From positions 56,217,812 through 56,281,811 of the forward strand of contig CM049314.1 of the NCBI GenBank assembly GCA_026874595.1: DNA of 64,000 nucleotides, given 5' to 3'. The notes beneath the pieces are model-generated. The model was not told the origin of the DNA. It did no database searches and worked only from the letters and a program-made list of their open reading frames with translations. Positions within the stretch are counted from its first letter, which is position 1. Each line of letters opens with the position of its first letter. Of this stretch, positions 32,081 to 44,681 are shown piece by piece. Source of the DNA: Sipunculus nudus (taxonomy: Eukaryota > Annelida > Sipuncula > Golfingiida > Sipunculidae). The translations under genes were made by a program, and so were the position numbers.

Positions 32081-34536
32081 TTTTAGGGAACCTGTGAGCT
32101 ATTGCGATGGTGTGGCATCGTTTGTCATCTGTACGTTAACCCATATTGTCTCTAAAACGACAGGCCCTAGCATCACGAAATTTTATGCAAAAAATCAGCC
32201 ATCTCAAAAACTACGTGATTTTGCTTATTTTTTGGCTAACTGCATTTTCTCAGAATTTATAGAGAAAAGGCTAAAAAAAAAACTTTTAAAATCTTCTCCT
32301 TGGAAACGGTCCAGCCAAATTGTTCAGTATTTCACAGAGATAATCTCTTATCTCATCTCTCAAGTTTGTTCAAATGGTTCCAGTTCAGTGATTTTTGGCC
32401 AAGTTACAGGAAGTTGAACTTATTCATGAATATATCCAAAAAAGCATACTAAAATTTCAATCTCAGAAATGGCTAAAGCTATCATCACCAAATTTTATGC
32501 CAATGTTGGTCACATGAGTAATATCTGAAATTGAGGTATTGGTGGGGCCACCTGCATCAGCCTTTTTGTATGGAGGTCATCAGTGCCTTATCATACTGAG
32601 GGCTACAAAGAACTTCCTCTCTGAAACCATATGGCCAAATTGTTTAATATTGTGCAGGAATGATCCTAGGGTAGTGCTTTCTGAAGTTTGTTCTAATTGT
32701 CTCTGTTTAGTGACTTTTGGCTGAGTTATACGAAGCTGAATTTAGTCATATGCCTTTAATTGCTATAACAGCCCATTTTAGCTCAGTGGCTACAAATATC
32801 TTCTTCTCAAAAACCACTGGGCCAAATTCTTAATCTCACACATTTATCATCGTCAGATGTTGATTATTCAACTTTGTTCAAATGGTTTTGGTTCAGTGCT
32901 TTTTGGCTTCGTTAAGGGAAGCTGAACTTTGTAAGTTTAATGTATCTTCCTGCATGAGTGATAAACCCGCAAAATGTTATCGACTGACACCACTGAAGCC
33001 AATTTGTTTAATATTATACATGAATAATCCCCACAATAATTCATATATCGATTCTTGCATGGATATTAATCATGGAGTGTTTTATCAGTTTCTACTGACT
33101 GTTGGCGCCACCTGTACTTTTTCAATTTTTTTACAATTTTTTTCTCTATTTTGAGACTTAAAAAAATTGTCATCTGTCAACAGGGCACAAATTGTAAATG
33201 CTGGACCTGGAATCTTCTAACTCTCCAGTTAGGTCCATGAAAAGTTTCCTTGAAAAACCTAGAATTAGGTCTGTTACCCATATTCTTCCAGCTATGGGGC
33301 TCCAAAGTACCTCCCCAGAATAATAAAAAAAATTGATACAAAAGCTCAAATGTCTGCACAACTAATGCATTGATCACCATGATTCTTTGCATGGATATTG
33401 ATCATGGGGTGTTACATCAGTTTCTGCAGGCTGGTGGCACCACCTGTTTTTTTTTCGATTTATTACGATTTTTTTCTGTTTTTTGAGACATTTAAAGATG
33501 TGGTCGTCTGTTTAAAGGGCACAAATCGTAACCGCTGGACTAAGAATCTTCTGTCTGTACATGCTGGGAGGACCATGGACAGTCTCCTTGGAGACCTGGA
33601 ATTAGGTCTCTGGTACCCATATTCTTCAAGCTATGGGGCTCCAAAGTACCCAGGAATAATGAAAAATTTGATACAAAAGCTCAAGTATCTGAACGACTAA
33701 TGTATTGATCACCATGATTCTTTGGATGGATATTCATCATGGAGTTTTTCATCAGTTTCTGCAGACTGGTGGTGCCACCTGTATTTTTTTTCGATATTTT
33801 ACTATTTTTTATCTATTTTTGAGACTTTAAAAGATTGGTCATCTGTTAACAGGGCTCAAATCCAAACAACTAGACATAACATCTTCTCACTTTACATCAA
33901 GAGAGGTACATGAAAAGTCTCCATGGAAACCTGAAATTAGGTCTCTGTTACCCGTATTATCTGAGCTATTGGGCTTATAAGCACCCCCAATCATAATTAA
34001 AAATTTGATACCAAAGCAGGGCACAAATCATAAACATTGGACTTGGAATCTTCTAGCCTAAAATCCAGGGAGGTCTATGAAAATCTCCTTGGAAAGTGTA
34101 TTTAGGTCTCTACCCATATTTTCTGAGCTATGGGGCTTATAAATATAAGTACCCCTCAGAATAATTGAAAATTTGATACCAAAGTTGGGCACAAACCATA
34201 ACCTTTGGGCCAAGAATCTTCTTACTTGACATCCTGAGAGTTCCTCAAAAGGTCTCCCAAGAAACCTAAAATTGGGTCAGAATGAACTATATTCTCAGAG
34301 GTTTGGGGTTTGTTTGAGCATCCCAGAAGTAATGAAAAATACACACAAATTGCTAGGTTCCTCGGGAAAGGCTGGTTGGATTGTCATCAAATTTGGTGTG
34401 CTAATGGGTCTTGATGAACTTAAGCTAATATGCATGAATGATGATCCCACATATATCATCTTAATCAGTTTCCTGAGCAAGGACATCTTGTCAAGCTGTC
34501 AGTTGGCTGAGCGTCATGACCCAAGGGTCACTTGTT
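32081..34536 (+). mobile_element. AGCTCAGCTGA-family repeat, copy B
   Basis: The degenerate head (CTGTGAGCTATTGCGATGG) is followed by two successive kinds of tandem unit. The first centres on TTCAGTG.TTTTTGGC (near 32372, 32700 and 32890). The second centres on GGGCACAAAT.GTAA.C.CTGG, with a period near 330 (33184, 33518, 33849 and, more degenerate, 34019 and 34190). It ends TGACCCAAGGGTCACTTGTT. It lies in the first kinase intron and is non-coding. Confidence 0.7.
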
Positions 34537-36838
34537 TTTTTTTTAATTTATCGTTTATAGATCAGATTTACATGTGCACATGGTTAAATAATTGGCAAAA
34601 AAAAGGTTTGCCCTTGCCGCATTGACACTGGGATTTTAACTGAATCAATATATGAAAGCCCTTCTGACAGTAAAGCAAGTGATTTTCTGCAATCACAGAC
34701 GGAATCACAGAACTGACAGACCGATAAGGAATTCCCAATCCGGAAAATATGTAAGTTTTCATGTATTTTTTTTGCCAAAAATATCTTGGCAATTAATCAC
34801 TTGAAACATGTATGCGGTGATATAATTGTCGATTCCGCTGACAGCGTGCAGGGCATACAGATGTACTCAAGATCCCAGAGCTCTGGACAGTTATTGGCGA
34901 TGCCTTTCCATGTCATATATCGCCTTAGCTATCAAAGGTATTTGGGCAAGGTGACTGACATAATCGGGGTACCTTACACTCCCGAGGCAGCGGAAATCTT
35001 GCGCTTCTGAAGAAGCTACTGATTTTCGCCCTGCCTGCTTTGACCGTTTATGATGCCTTTAAACACCAGGTGGTGCACATGGGCCCGTCTGCTGCAGAAA
35101 CTGCTGATGTGATGAGCAGCCAACCAAATGCAAGGCAACAAACACTCGACAGGCATCAGGCTCCGCCCTGAAATCACGTGCGGGTCAATTCTCTCTGAGC
35201 CTGTGGCTGTCACTCAAAACTAAATGAACAACATTGGGTCCATGTATTCCTCGCTTGGCTGGTAAACCGTGTTGTCTTCAGCACAGGGTCTCATCTGATT
35301 GGACCAAAATAAAGTGCTCCCCTCTGGTGTAGAGATTCAGGATACAAGGTCATAACTTGTAAACAGCGCTTACGATATAGTTGGCCTATCGGTAAAGCGC
35401 TGTGTAAAGAGCGTAGGGGTAGTACTTATGTCCCGTATTTTATTTTTTCAACTTTCAAATAAATACTGTTTACATACCTTTGAATGAACATTTTATATAT
35501 TATATACTACCTTATTAGGTGGTCACTTTTATTAAAGAGTTCATTTATTACCATTCTTATTTTTTTTCTTCACCTGCAAAGGAAATCTCAAACTGCAGTC
35601 ATTCATTCAATTCTCTCATACAACACAAAATAAATCGTCTGCAAATCTGTATCACTTGGATTAGTTATTTTTTTTCAAAACTTCACAAAACCATCGCTAA
35701 AAAATTTTTGTTTTTCTGAATTGTCCTGAATGTGCTGTGAAGTCAAACACGTGTACACAAGCTGCAGTGTTAAATTGTAGGATCGTAACGCACTTTGAAA
35801 GTTGGCAGATGTGGGTGCCGGTAGGGGAGCTTGTTAGGGTATAAAAAATATTTGGAAAAATTTAATTTTGAGAGCGCCCGGGGTGCTTATTACGTCGAAT
35901 ACTGTATTGTAAATATTCTCAATGGCTGTCAAGGTTGAATGAATACTTAAGTTATTGCACATATTCTAGTATGGTCATTTAAAGGTGAATTTAATGTTTA
36001 TGATTACCAGTTTACTATTCGTGAAAAAAAACTAGAAACGTCTTATGTCTGGTACTGTTATTGTTCTTATAATTTGAAGTCTTTGGGGTTCTTGCATAAA
36101 AAATTCTTTCCTGGTCTTAATGAAGTCCAGGGTTTTCCATATTATTTTTGGAATAGAGTGTAGTTATGAAGGATGGTTTCTGATTCAGATTTTTGGTATG
36201 CTCAGATGATAATTAGTTTTCCAGATATTACTGTAAGTGTAACAAGCATTCAGTAATTTAAACACTAAATGCAGGGTTGCCTTTGCACTGATTGCACTTC
36301 ACAGTCTGGATAAACATTTTGACAGCTAAAGAATGTAAATAGATAATTTGACAGATGGATTTGTAATAATGATAAAACAAGAAATGCACCTAATAGGGCC
36401 ATTAGCTATAAAAAAACACTAAATAACTAAAATAAATTATCTGTCATCTTATAGTTAGATAAAAACAGATGGAAAAGTAATCAGTGTAGCATGTTTGAAC
36501 TTTGAAAATATTACCTAGATCTAACCGTTAACTGAATTTAATAAAGCACACTTGTAATCATCTTTACCAGTTCTCTTCGTCAAACTTATTAAATACTTGA
36601 TTTTTGTATACATGCTGTGGGTACATCTGTATTTGTAACAAGATGTTTATATCCAGCTGTCACATACTGATCAGTTTTATTTTGCGTCTTGCAATAAATA
36701 TAATCATAATGGGCTGTTTATATTCACATGACTTTTTTGCATCATAAACACAAGCTATATATGTGGAATGTTCAGGTTATACCATTTTTGTATGGGCCCA
36801 TGTTGTGTTTCACTCATTTATTTTCTCTGTTGTTTCAG
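34537..36838. other. remainder of kinase intron 1
   Basis: A moderately GC-richer patch at about 34790-35330 holds a 74-codon plus-strand frame (34786-35010, ending TPEAAEILRF) without recognisable domain or splice bounds. It may be a relic of a mobile element. The rest is AT-rich without features. Confidence 0.35.
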
Positions 36839-36856
36839 GTGGTTTTTTAACTCAAA

Positions 36857-39800
36857 ATGGACTTAGATATTTTAGACCATAAGATTAAACGACTACAGTG
36901 CAAGTTGAAGAAGGTGAGCACTTACTGTTGTTGCAGCTTGTGTCTGCTGTTGCAGCTTATTTAAATTTAAAAACTTTTACAAGTTTCACAATGTAGGTTC
37001 ATATCTTCGTAAAGTTTTCTTTTTATAAATTAACAGTATCAATATTTGCTTATTTTCCTAAGAATGTTAAACTTAGTGATTGTTGTTCATATAAAGTTGG
37101 GTGCAGTTTAAAAGGGAAAGTATATCATTGCTTCCCTTTGTCTTTTTAAAAATACCAAATCAGGTTTCATTTGCAAGTTTGCATTGACTTTGAGTGATTT
37201 AGGACCCAATGCTTTCTGATTTATCATCTAAATGATAAGTAATATAAGTGGTGACACAGTGTCAGTGTTGTGACATTCATCTGTGATCTTAAGATTCTAA
37301 ACTTAATATGGAATGTTTCTTTGTTTTGAGTTGCTGATATTATAAAGTGATATGTATTTAAAACAATGAAATAGAATTTACCAAGTGAAAGCTAATGTGT
37401 GTTTTTATGTCTGCAGAAAAGTAGACCATGAATAAAGATTTGAATTTGCCGCCAGATTAAAGGGAAACGTTCTGTGTTTCAGTACCATATTGATTTGGAG
37501 GTGTTTGAGCACACTGACATAAAGTATGGTGATATACTGGGTAAAGGAGGAGAGGGTCTCGTACAGAAGTGCTGTGTGCAGTATCATGGGATACCGGTGG
37601 ACGCGGCCGTGAAGACAATCACTGTCAAAGATGATGACGCTATCAACATTGCCCTGGAGGAGATTGAACTGCTCTGGTGAGACCATTTAAAGTTGTTGAA
37701 AAAAAGAGATTGCTGTGACTGACTTTCTGTTCGCAAGGTTAAACAATCAAAATTTTTGTAAATTTTCTTTTTCATTGAGGGTTCCTTTTTTGCTGTCTCA
37801 CTATCCAGATATCTATACAGAGTAAATTGGAAGACTGGTTATTTCATCATGAGGGAAACAAGGACAGGGCATTAATTATTGTCAGATATTGTGGAACATT
37901 TATATTGAAACAATTGATGTAGAGTACAAATGACTGTTCACTAGTTTTGTGGGAGAGTCTCAATTCACACAATTCACAGTAACTTAAATGTTTGGAAAAT
38001 CAAAAATTTGAAACCATGAAAATAATGCCAACCCCAATGAATGTCCATAATAGTAATTTATATTATGTTGTTGTCTCCAGAATCTTTTTGTGCATGTGGA
38101 ACAGGTTCCCTTTAAATCTTCTTGTACCTTTTTCCATTACTCACACATTTATTGTTCAATTTTCAGCTTGTAATGCTGCCAGTAAAGCATCTGTGTGCCT
38201 TTATCATTGTAAGAACAGACTAATATAACATTATCCCATTATGACTTTGAACACAATGTGTAATGGTCCACTTCTTAAAGTATCAGAGGATTGCCAGTTT
38301 ATCATGTAGGAGCTGATATCCCAAGTCAACTTCAGGGAACTTGTCAATTACAGGTCACAGTTTAATCGGTAGATATATTATAAATAACCATCATAATAAA
38401 GTATTATTTGTGGTATTATTATAACTGAATATATGAAGGTGTATCAGCATTTGAGGAGACAACTGAATTCTGCTACACAGTAGTAACCTGTTATTATTTA
38501 CCCCCTTGCCAAAGATGCTATGGTGATTCCATGCTGAAGTAAACCGGAACATCATATTATTTTTCATTTCAGCCTTGCCAAAGATCATGTGCTGGACTCC
38601 ACACTTCAAGTGTATGGTGTTGCAGCTGTACCTGACCGGGAGGACGATGAACTGGCTCACTTAGCCATCATCACAGAGGCTGGTCAGATGAACGCGTTGC
38701 AGCTGTACCAAGAGGAGGACATCCCTCTTCATGTGACCTATGATCTTTGGGGTCGTCTGGCAGCCTCAGTCCATTGTCTGCATACAGATAAAAAAATCAT
38801 TCATCAAGATCTCAAACCTGAAAATATACTGATCACAGGAGTGAGTGTTGTTTAGGCATTTAAATTTATGATAATGTGTTGTTGCTGTCCATTATACTGG
38901 TAGCAAATAAAAAACCTTTTCTCAGAGATGTTATCTGTAAAAACATCTTTCATATAAGAATTAATCAGTTTTATGTTTAAATAACTTCACTCTTATATAA
39001 TTACTTTGGCCGAGCTGTTTGAATAATATAAGGTGAGAATTGAAGTGATTGTGACAATAACATCAATTTGTCACTTGGAAGTTTTGATCAGTTGTTGGCA
39101 GTAGGACTTTCCTAGCTCCTGTTATTTGAATTGTTTCCAGTGTGTGTTTATAACAGCTCTTTTAAAAGTTATGAAACTGGTTTAACATTTTTTGTCATTT
39201 TTGTTATAATTGATTGCTTAATGCACATTACTCAGTTCATTGTCTATCAAATTATTTTGATAGGCACTTATTTTAACAATAAATGTACCTGGTATTTGAC
39301 AGGTAAGGAAATATTTGTGGTTTGCAGTAGAGATTTAGGTATCCATTGATGGTCTTTTATTAATCCTTATTTTTCTCAACATGTTTAACCTATAAGCTTA
39401 AAGCATGGTTATTATAAACTGATTTTGCATTACTCATTTGATAGAAAAAGTATTAATAATATATGTTTATTTATATTTCATTGTAACTGATGATCCTTCT
39501 TTCAGATCATACGAGACAAAGTAGGACAAATACAGAAGGTAAGGACCCGGCAAATGTTACAGACCCGCAATATATTAAATTAAAACTTTATGTACCATTG
39601 TATTATATACATAACCTCAGAAAGCCTGCTATCAACTGTTTTGTTATAATGTGAAAATTGCCATTCTGATAGTTTATTAAAATAAAAGGTTAATATAGAA
39701 TGATTGTAAGGACCCTGCCAATATAATAGACCCGCAATATTAAATGAAAACTTTCTCTATTTATGTGCCATTGTATTATATACAATGACTAGTCATAAAG

Positions 39801-42800
39801 TTTAATCAAAGTCTTTTTTCTTTGAACAGGCGTAATTAAGTTTAATGCCTCCTTGAAGAAATCCTGGGCTGGAGGCCTATACAGAACCAAATGCGGTCCT
39901 AATTGACTGTCCATCCCTTACAGTGATTTATTACATAGTAATATAGATATAAATTGTACATTTTTACTTTAGCATGTGAATACTCCTTATCCTATATTAT
40001 TATGTCATTTTTTAGCTCATGTTCAAAATCATAGACTTAGGGATGGGTAGACGTTTGTATTCCAAGAAGATTGTGACTGACGACATTGTGGGTACAAATG
40101 GGTACCATCCCCCAGAGGTCCTGATGGAGGAGAGCTACGATTTCAGGGCCGATGTGTTCATGTTGGGCATCACCTTTTGTGTTCTAGTAAGTCCAGAAAA
40201 CTTTTCAAATAATTCAGCATGTTTATTATCAATGGTACTGTTAGAAATAATATTAGATAAATATGTATTAAAGAAAGCAGAGAAATTAAAAAATTAAAAG
40301 TACATTTAATTGCATTGCAATAAAACTAGCCAACATCTTAATAACAATGAAGTTTTATATGGAATTCATTTATGTTTAACTTGTAATTAATAAATTCTTA
40401 TTAGTAGTGTTTATATATTTATAAATCCAGCACTCATTTTTGCCACAAGGCATTTAGAAGCATTTTGCGTGAATTACAAGCAGTTTATATAAAATTACAA
40501 CTTTAAGCAATATTGCCCACAGGCATTGTTATGAGCCATGAGTAATGTGTCATATCATGTATGGCAGGGCCTCTTATCTGGGTGACAACATGTGGCCATT
40601 TAATAAATGGACATGCTGGTATAGTTCAGCTGCTTCATTTTGACTGCTTCTTCCAACTTCCTACTTGTTTGAAACATTTTTTTAATTTTGTTTCAATGCT
40701 GTGTTATTTGATCATTGCCAGACAGGATTGTAAAGGAGTGACCGTTTATTCTTGATGAACTTTTTCCTCAGTTGCTTGAGAAGAAGTTCTTAAAAAGTGC
40801 ACAGCTGTCGAGCTTACTACGGAAGCTGCACACGTGTAAGAAAAGGAAAATGGTAGGAGAGCAGCTGTACGAGACGGTGCTAGAACACCAGATAGAATCC
40901 TCGCAAGGAGAAATCTCATCGTTAGTCAAGTCAATGATATGGTAAGTCTCCTGTTTGCTTCTGCAGACTGTACAACCCTTTCAGGAGGAAATCTTGCATT
41001 AATCGAGCCATATTAACTTTTATACATGGTTGATATTTTATCAGTGTACTAGTTTCATATCACATAAGGTATACACAAAGCTTCTCTTCTCCATATTGAC
41101 ATGGATACATACAATCTTTGTGGTCCTTAGAATGGACAGAGTAACATTATATGTATGCCTAATATACGATGAGGTACAGGAATGTAAGAATGAATATTCT
41201 TGAAAGACCATGCCAATTCAATTACTGATATTATAGGTGACATCAGGCTAAAAAGCAAGCTTCACTGAATTTTATTGATTTTGATTTGATTGTTCTAATC
41301 AGTTACCTCCTGTAACCCTCTAGAGATGATTTGAAACAGTTATGGTCATTTATAGTAAGAGATATGAAGAAGTAAGCCAATAGACAAACTTGTATTATGT
41401 CACGTCAGTAATATTTTATTTAGTCTTCACAGTAACATTCAGAGGTGCCAACTATTCCGTATTTTGTGGAATCATTATGTATTTTAGTTGTTCATTCCAT
41501 GATTCTGCCACTAAGGGGTAAAATTCCGCATTTTAATGCACTGCTTACACTGCAGATAGCAAGTTATAAGTCTGCGCTGTAAAATATGTTTTAAATATTG
41601 GAGCATTGAAATAACGGGCTATAATTGACCTATCCTTGAACTCTATTGGACCTTAATCGCATATTCATTCAATGAATAAACATAAGCATGGGACTAAGGA
41701 ACTACCAATCAGGTGACCTTAAACATTGTAAAGCGTCAATCATCTGACAAAAGCAAAATTTTGCATAATTTGACAGAGCTCTGTCAAACAGAACACGGGT
41801 AGTCTGTAAATACTACCAGTACCCATGTCGTCATGTTTTCCGGGATATTTTATTATACGAAGGAGACAGTATTAAAAGTTTCTAGGCTATAGGTTGCGGG
41901 AGCCATTCCTCCAACTTCCGAGTGAACAATAATGTCTTATCTGGCCCATTATTTGTATGGGACAAATAATCCAATATATATTGCAACACAGTTAGTTCAT
42001 ATATGACTGTGATATAGTAAACAATGGTCAGGTGATACCAGTTGATGACGACAGTCAATAAAACGTCATGCGCCATCGCCCTTTGTGACGTCATTATTAT
42101 GTTATAATCAGCTCTCGCTACCCTCTCTTTGGCGGGAACACCTGCGGCTGTGCATTAGATCACGCTAATACAGCAGGAAATCCAAGGGTTTCAAACTGGA
42201 AATCTGGTCATTTTTGTGGCTTGGAACCTCATGGTAATGCGTCAGCGAATATATAATCGTATCAAATCTACCGCTTTGTTGTTTTTGTGGATATTCCGTG
42301 AGTAAAGGAAGTTATCAGAACATGTCCATGAAAATATTTATACCTGGCGACTGGCTTGCACGTGTTCTTTGATTTTGGCGGGAAAAAATGTAGTTGCTCG
42401 GGTACAATTTGGGCCTGGCGATCGTGGGGCTGTAGCAGTCAAGTTACAACATTACCGTTCTAAGGCTTAACACTGATTATAGATATGGTAAACTAATTGG
42501 GCAGATTTATGGATATAAAGATGCATGCTTTTCCATGTGTTATATACGGGAATGAACTCCGATCATAACAACTTATCTGTATAAGTGTACTGCAATAGCC
42601 TGCAAAAGAGTAAAGAATTTACGGACATATAAATAAGGCCTATTTATTTAGTTATGTGTCATGTGTAATTTGGATGAATACAAAAACGAATATATTTAAG
42701 ACATATATATATATATAAGGTTTTGAATGATATTCATGTAAAATAAACAGGACAACATTGTCTTATTTTTCATGAAAAAAAGTCTTACAAAGTCTTAAAA

Positions 42801-44681
42801 GGGTCTTACTTTTTGAAAGTGAACAGGTACAAGAACCCTGTGGATGATCCTGCCACTGGTCAAGCCAGATTCCCTACCCTTTGCAAGGAGATGTAGGGGG
42901 TTTTGGTTATTGCTCGTAGCAATGCACAGAGTGAGCGTGTGTTCAGTTTTGTTAAAAAGAATCACACTGAATATCAACCAACATTGTCAGATCTAACACG
43001 AGAGTTTTGCTGATTCAAAAAGTAAACTTGACTGTGACTGGTAGAGCCTTTTATGAACATCAGTATTCACAGCAAATGTTATGCCAGACAAAAAGTGCTT
43101 CTGATGAAGCCTTGAGCTCCTCAGATCGTAAAAACAAAACAGCTTTATTATTTAACCTGTGAAAGTAATATTGGCAATATATTATTTTCAGTTTGGTCTT
43201 GTTTTACAATTTCAAAAATTTTGTGTATGTGTTCACCTGTGTGTGAAATGGGGGAGAGGGGGTAAATTAGATGGGCCTCCATAATGGCATTTTAATGATA
43301 AGTTGTTTATAATGTCATTCCTGAAAATGGTTATAGATTCCTGATTTTGGACACTCTTATTCCTGAAAGCCCTTTCTCAATGTTGGCACCTCTGAACATT
43401 CAAACATACAGGTTCAAAGATATCAGAATAATAGTATGTGTCACTGGAATATACCTGTAATATGAAAAGCCTTTTAATTTTTATGTTGGTTTAATGAAAC
43501 ATGTCACTTTAATATAATTTTCTGGGTTCAATCAATTTACTTTCTTTATTCATCTTTTAATACATACTTTTACAGCCATATGCTCGAGATGCAAGATTAC
43601 CGTGATATTGCGCTGGAAGAAGTTGTTGAGGTCTGCCGTCAAGAGAGTGAACGAGAGAGAAAGAGAGTTAGCATGTTGCCACCCCAACTTACTCCCTGCA
43701 GTAACTGCCATGTAAGTCTACAAATAATTTGGAGAAAATAATGTTCAATTGCATCTCATCCCAGAATGGTGAAATGATGTAAAAAATATCTGTCGTCATT
43801 GGGGAAACCAGATAATTGTGGCAAGCTGAAGGAGTATTCATTTACATGTTTGTTATTTCTTTTCTTAATATTGACTTACAAATAATACAGTTTGAAAATG
43901 GAATGAGCATCATTATGATATTGTAAAAATTAAAAAAAATTGCCCAGTTGTCACTGCTCTGTCACCTTGCTACATTCTTTTGGTCTAAGTTAGCTTTTTG
44001 AAATGTTATGTGCTGATGTGACTTGTGTATAAAATTGTGTATAATATACTTGTATTATTGATCATGATATTGTAGGTTGTTACTATATCCGTTTTCAGGA
44101 CTCTGGTTTTGGTAGTGGTTTAGATGGAAGCTCAGGAGATGGGACATCTAACCGTGGAAAACCGGTAAGTTATGTACAGTTATCTGTCTTGCTGTTAATA
44201 CCATAAGTAGAAATGTAGGCTTTATTTTTATCAGCTGAAGTTTAGAAAGATAAATTTGTTTCATTTCAGCAGTTAGGTAAAATGGGACTGTTCAATAGGG
44301 TGCATTAAGCACAAGATTTATTTGTAACAGGTTGAAGAGTAAAAGTACTAGCATGTTTATACATGTATTGAAATAAAAATCAAGATTAAAACAAAGGATT
44401 TTCATGGTTCTTTGGAAAAATAAGATGATGATATAAGTTCAGATGGTTTCATAATGAAAATTATTTCTCTATAAATATTTATTGTGAATCATTATATTGT
44501 TTCATTTCAGGTGAAAAAGCAGGACAGCTCAGCTGCACGTGGTCGAAGGTTGCGCAGTGGTACCGTTTATCTCCGCTCTCGGAAACGTGTTGCATCTCCT
44601 TCTCCCACAAGTGATCGCACTCCAGTTAAAATGACTAGAAGAGCTAACAAACGAGCCCGAAGAATCCAGTCAGTGACATAA
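36857..44681 (+). CDS. protein kinase, 421 residues, nine coding exons
   Basis: Coding exons, all with GT-AG borders and matching phases: 36857-36913, 37483-37676, 38573-38840, 39506-39538, 40016-40186, 40772-40941, 43576-43711, 44099-44164 and 44511-44681 (1266 bases). The kinase domain shows a glycine loop GKGGEG (39-44), the ATP lysine in AAVK (K63), catalytic loop HQDLKPEN (161-168, Q replacing the usual R), DLG (191-193) in place of DFG, GT..GYHPPEV (210-219) as activation-segment end, and RADVFMLG (228-235) for helix F. An 11-residue micro-exon (174-184) lengthens the stretch before DLG. A short C-lobe is followed by a Ser-rich acidic patch (DSGFGSGLDGSSG) and a basic tail with RRLRSGT and RRANKRARR, a likely nuclear signal. 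The lysine and both aspartates are present, so activity is plausible. HQD instead of HRD suggests activation-loop-independent control. Family unassigned. Confidence 0.92.
39539..39786. repeat. duplicated donor-site region in a kinase intron
   Basis: The 5' splice site GTAAGGACCC at 39539, plus roughly 75 bases of intron, is repeated at 39706 with words GACCCGCAATAT and CCATTGTATTATATAC in common. The offset is 167. The second copy lacks the exon, so it is a decoy donor. Confidence 0.85.
41440..43394. mobile_element. hAT transposon copy, 1.95 kb, degenerate
   Basis: Terminal inverted repeats CAGAGGTGCCAAC at left and GTTGGCACCTCTG at right are exact over 13 bases. AACATT flanks both ends; the flanking match is AACATTCA if the left CA is counted with the target. 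It contains the transposase relic at 42825-43013 and a GC-richer region at 42080-42440. It lies between kinase exons 7 and 8 of this model. Confidence 0.85.
42825..43013 (+). pseudogene. hAT transposase C-terminal dimerisation region, broken
   Basis: The plus-strand frame reads DPATGQARFPTLCKEM, then an in-frame TAG, then VLVIARSNAQSERVFSFVKK and LSDLTRE before TGA. The SNAxSERVFS motif is the hallmark of the hAT family dimerisation domain near the transposase C-terminus. The stop and the absence of the BED-finger and catalytic regions make it non-functional. Confidence 0.8.

Noticed and set aside
32061-33913. Multiple 60-118 codon plus-strand frames
   Set aside because: Lie in tandem units of a dispersed non-coding repeat (copy B).
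39841-39930. Possible extra kinase exon before 40016
   Set aside because: No good acceptor/donor pair, and the kinase frame joins 39538 to 40016 directly in phase.
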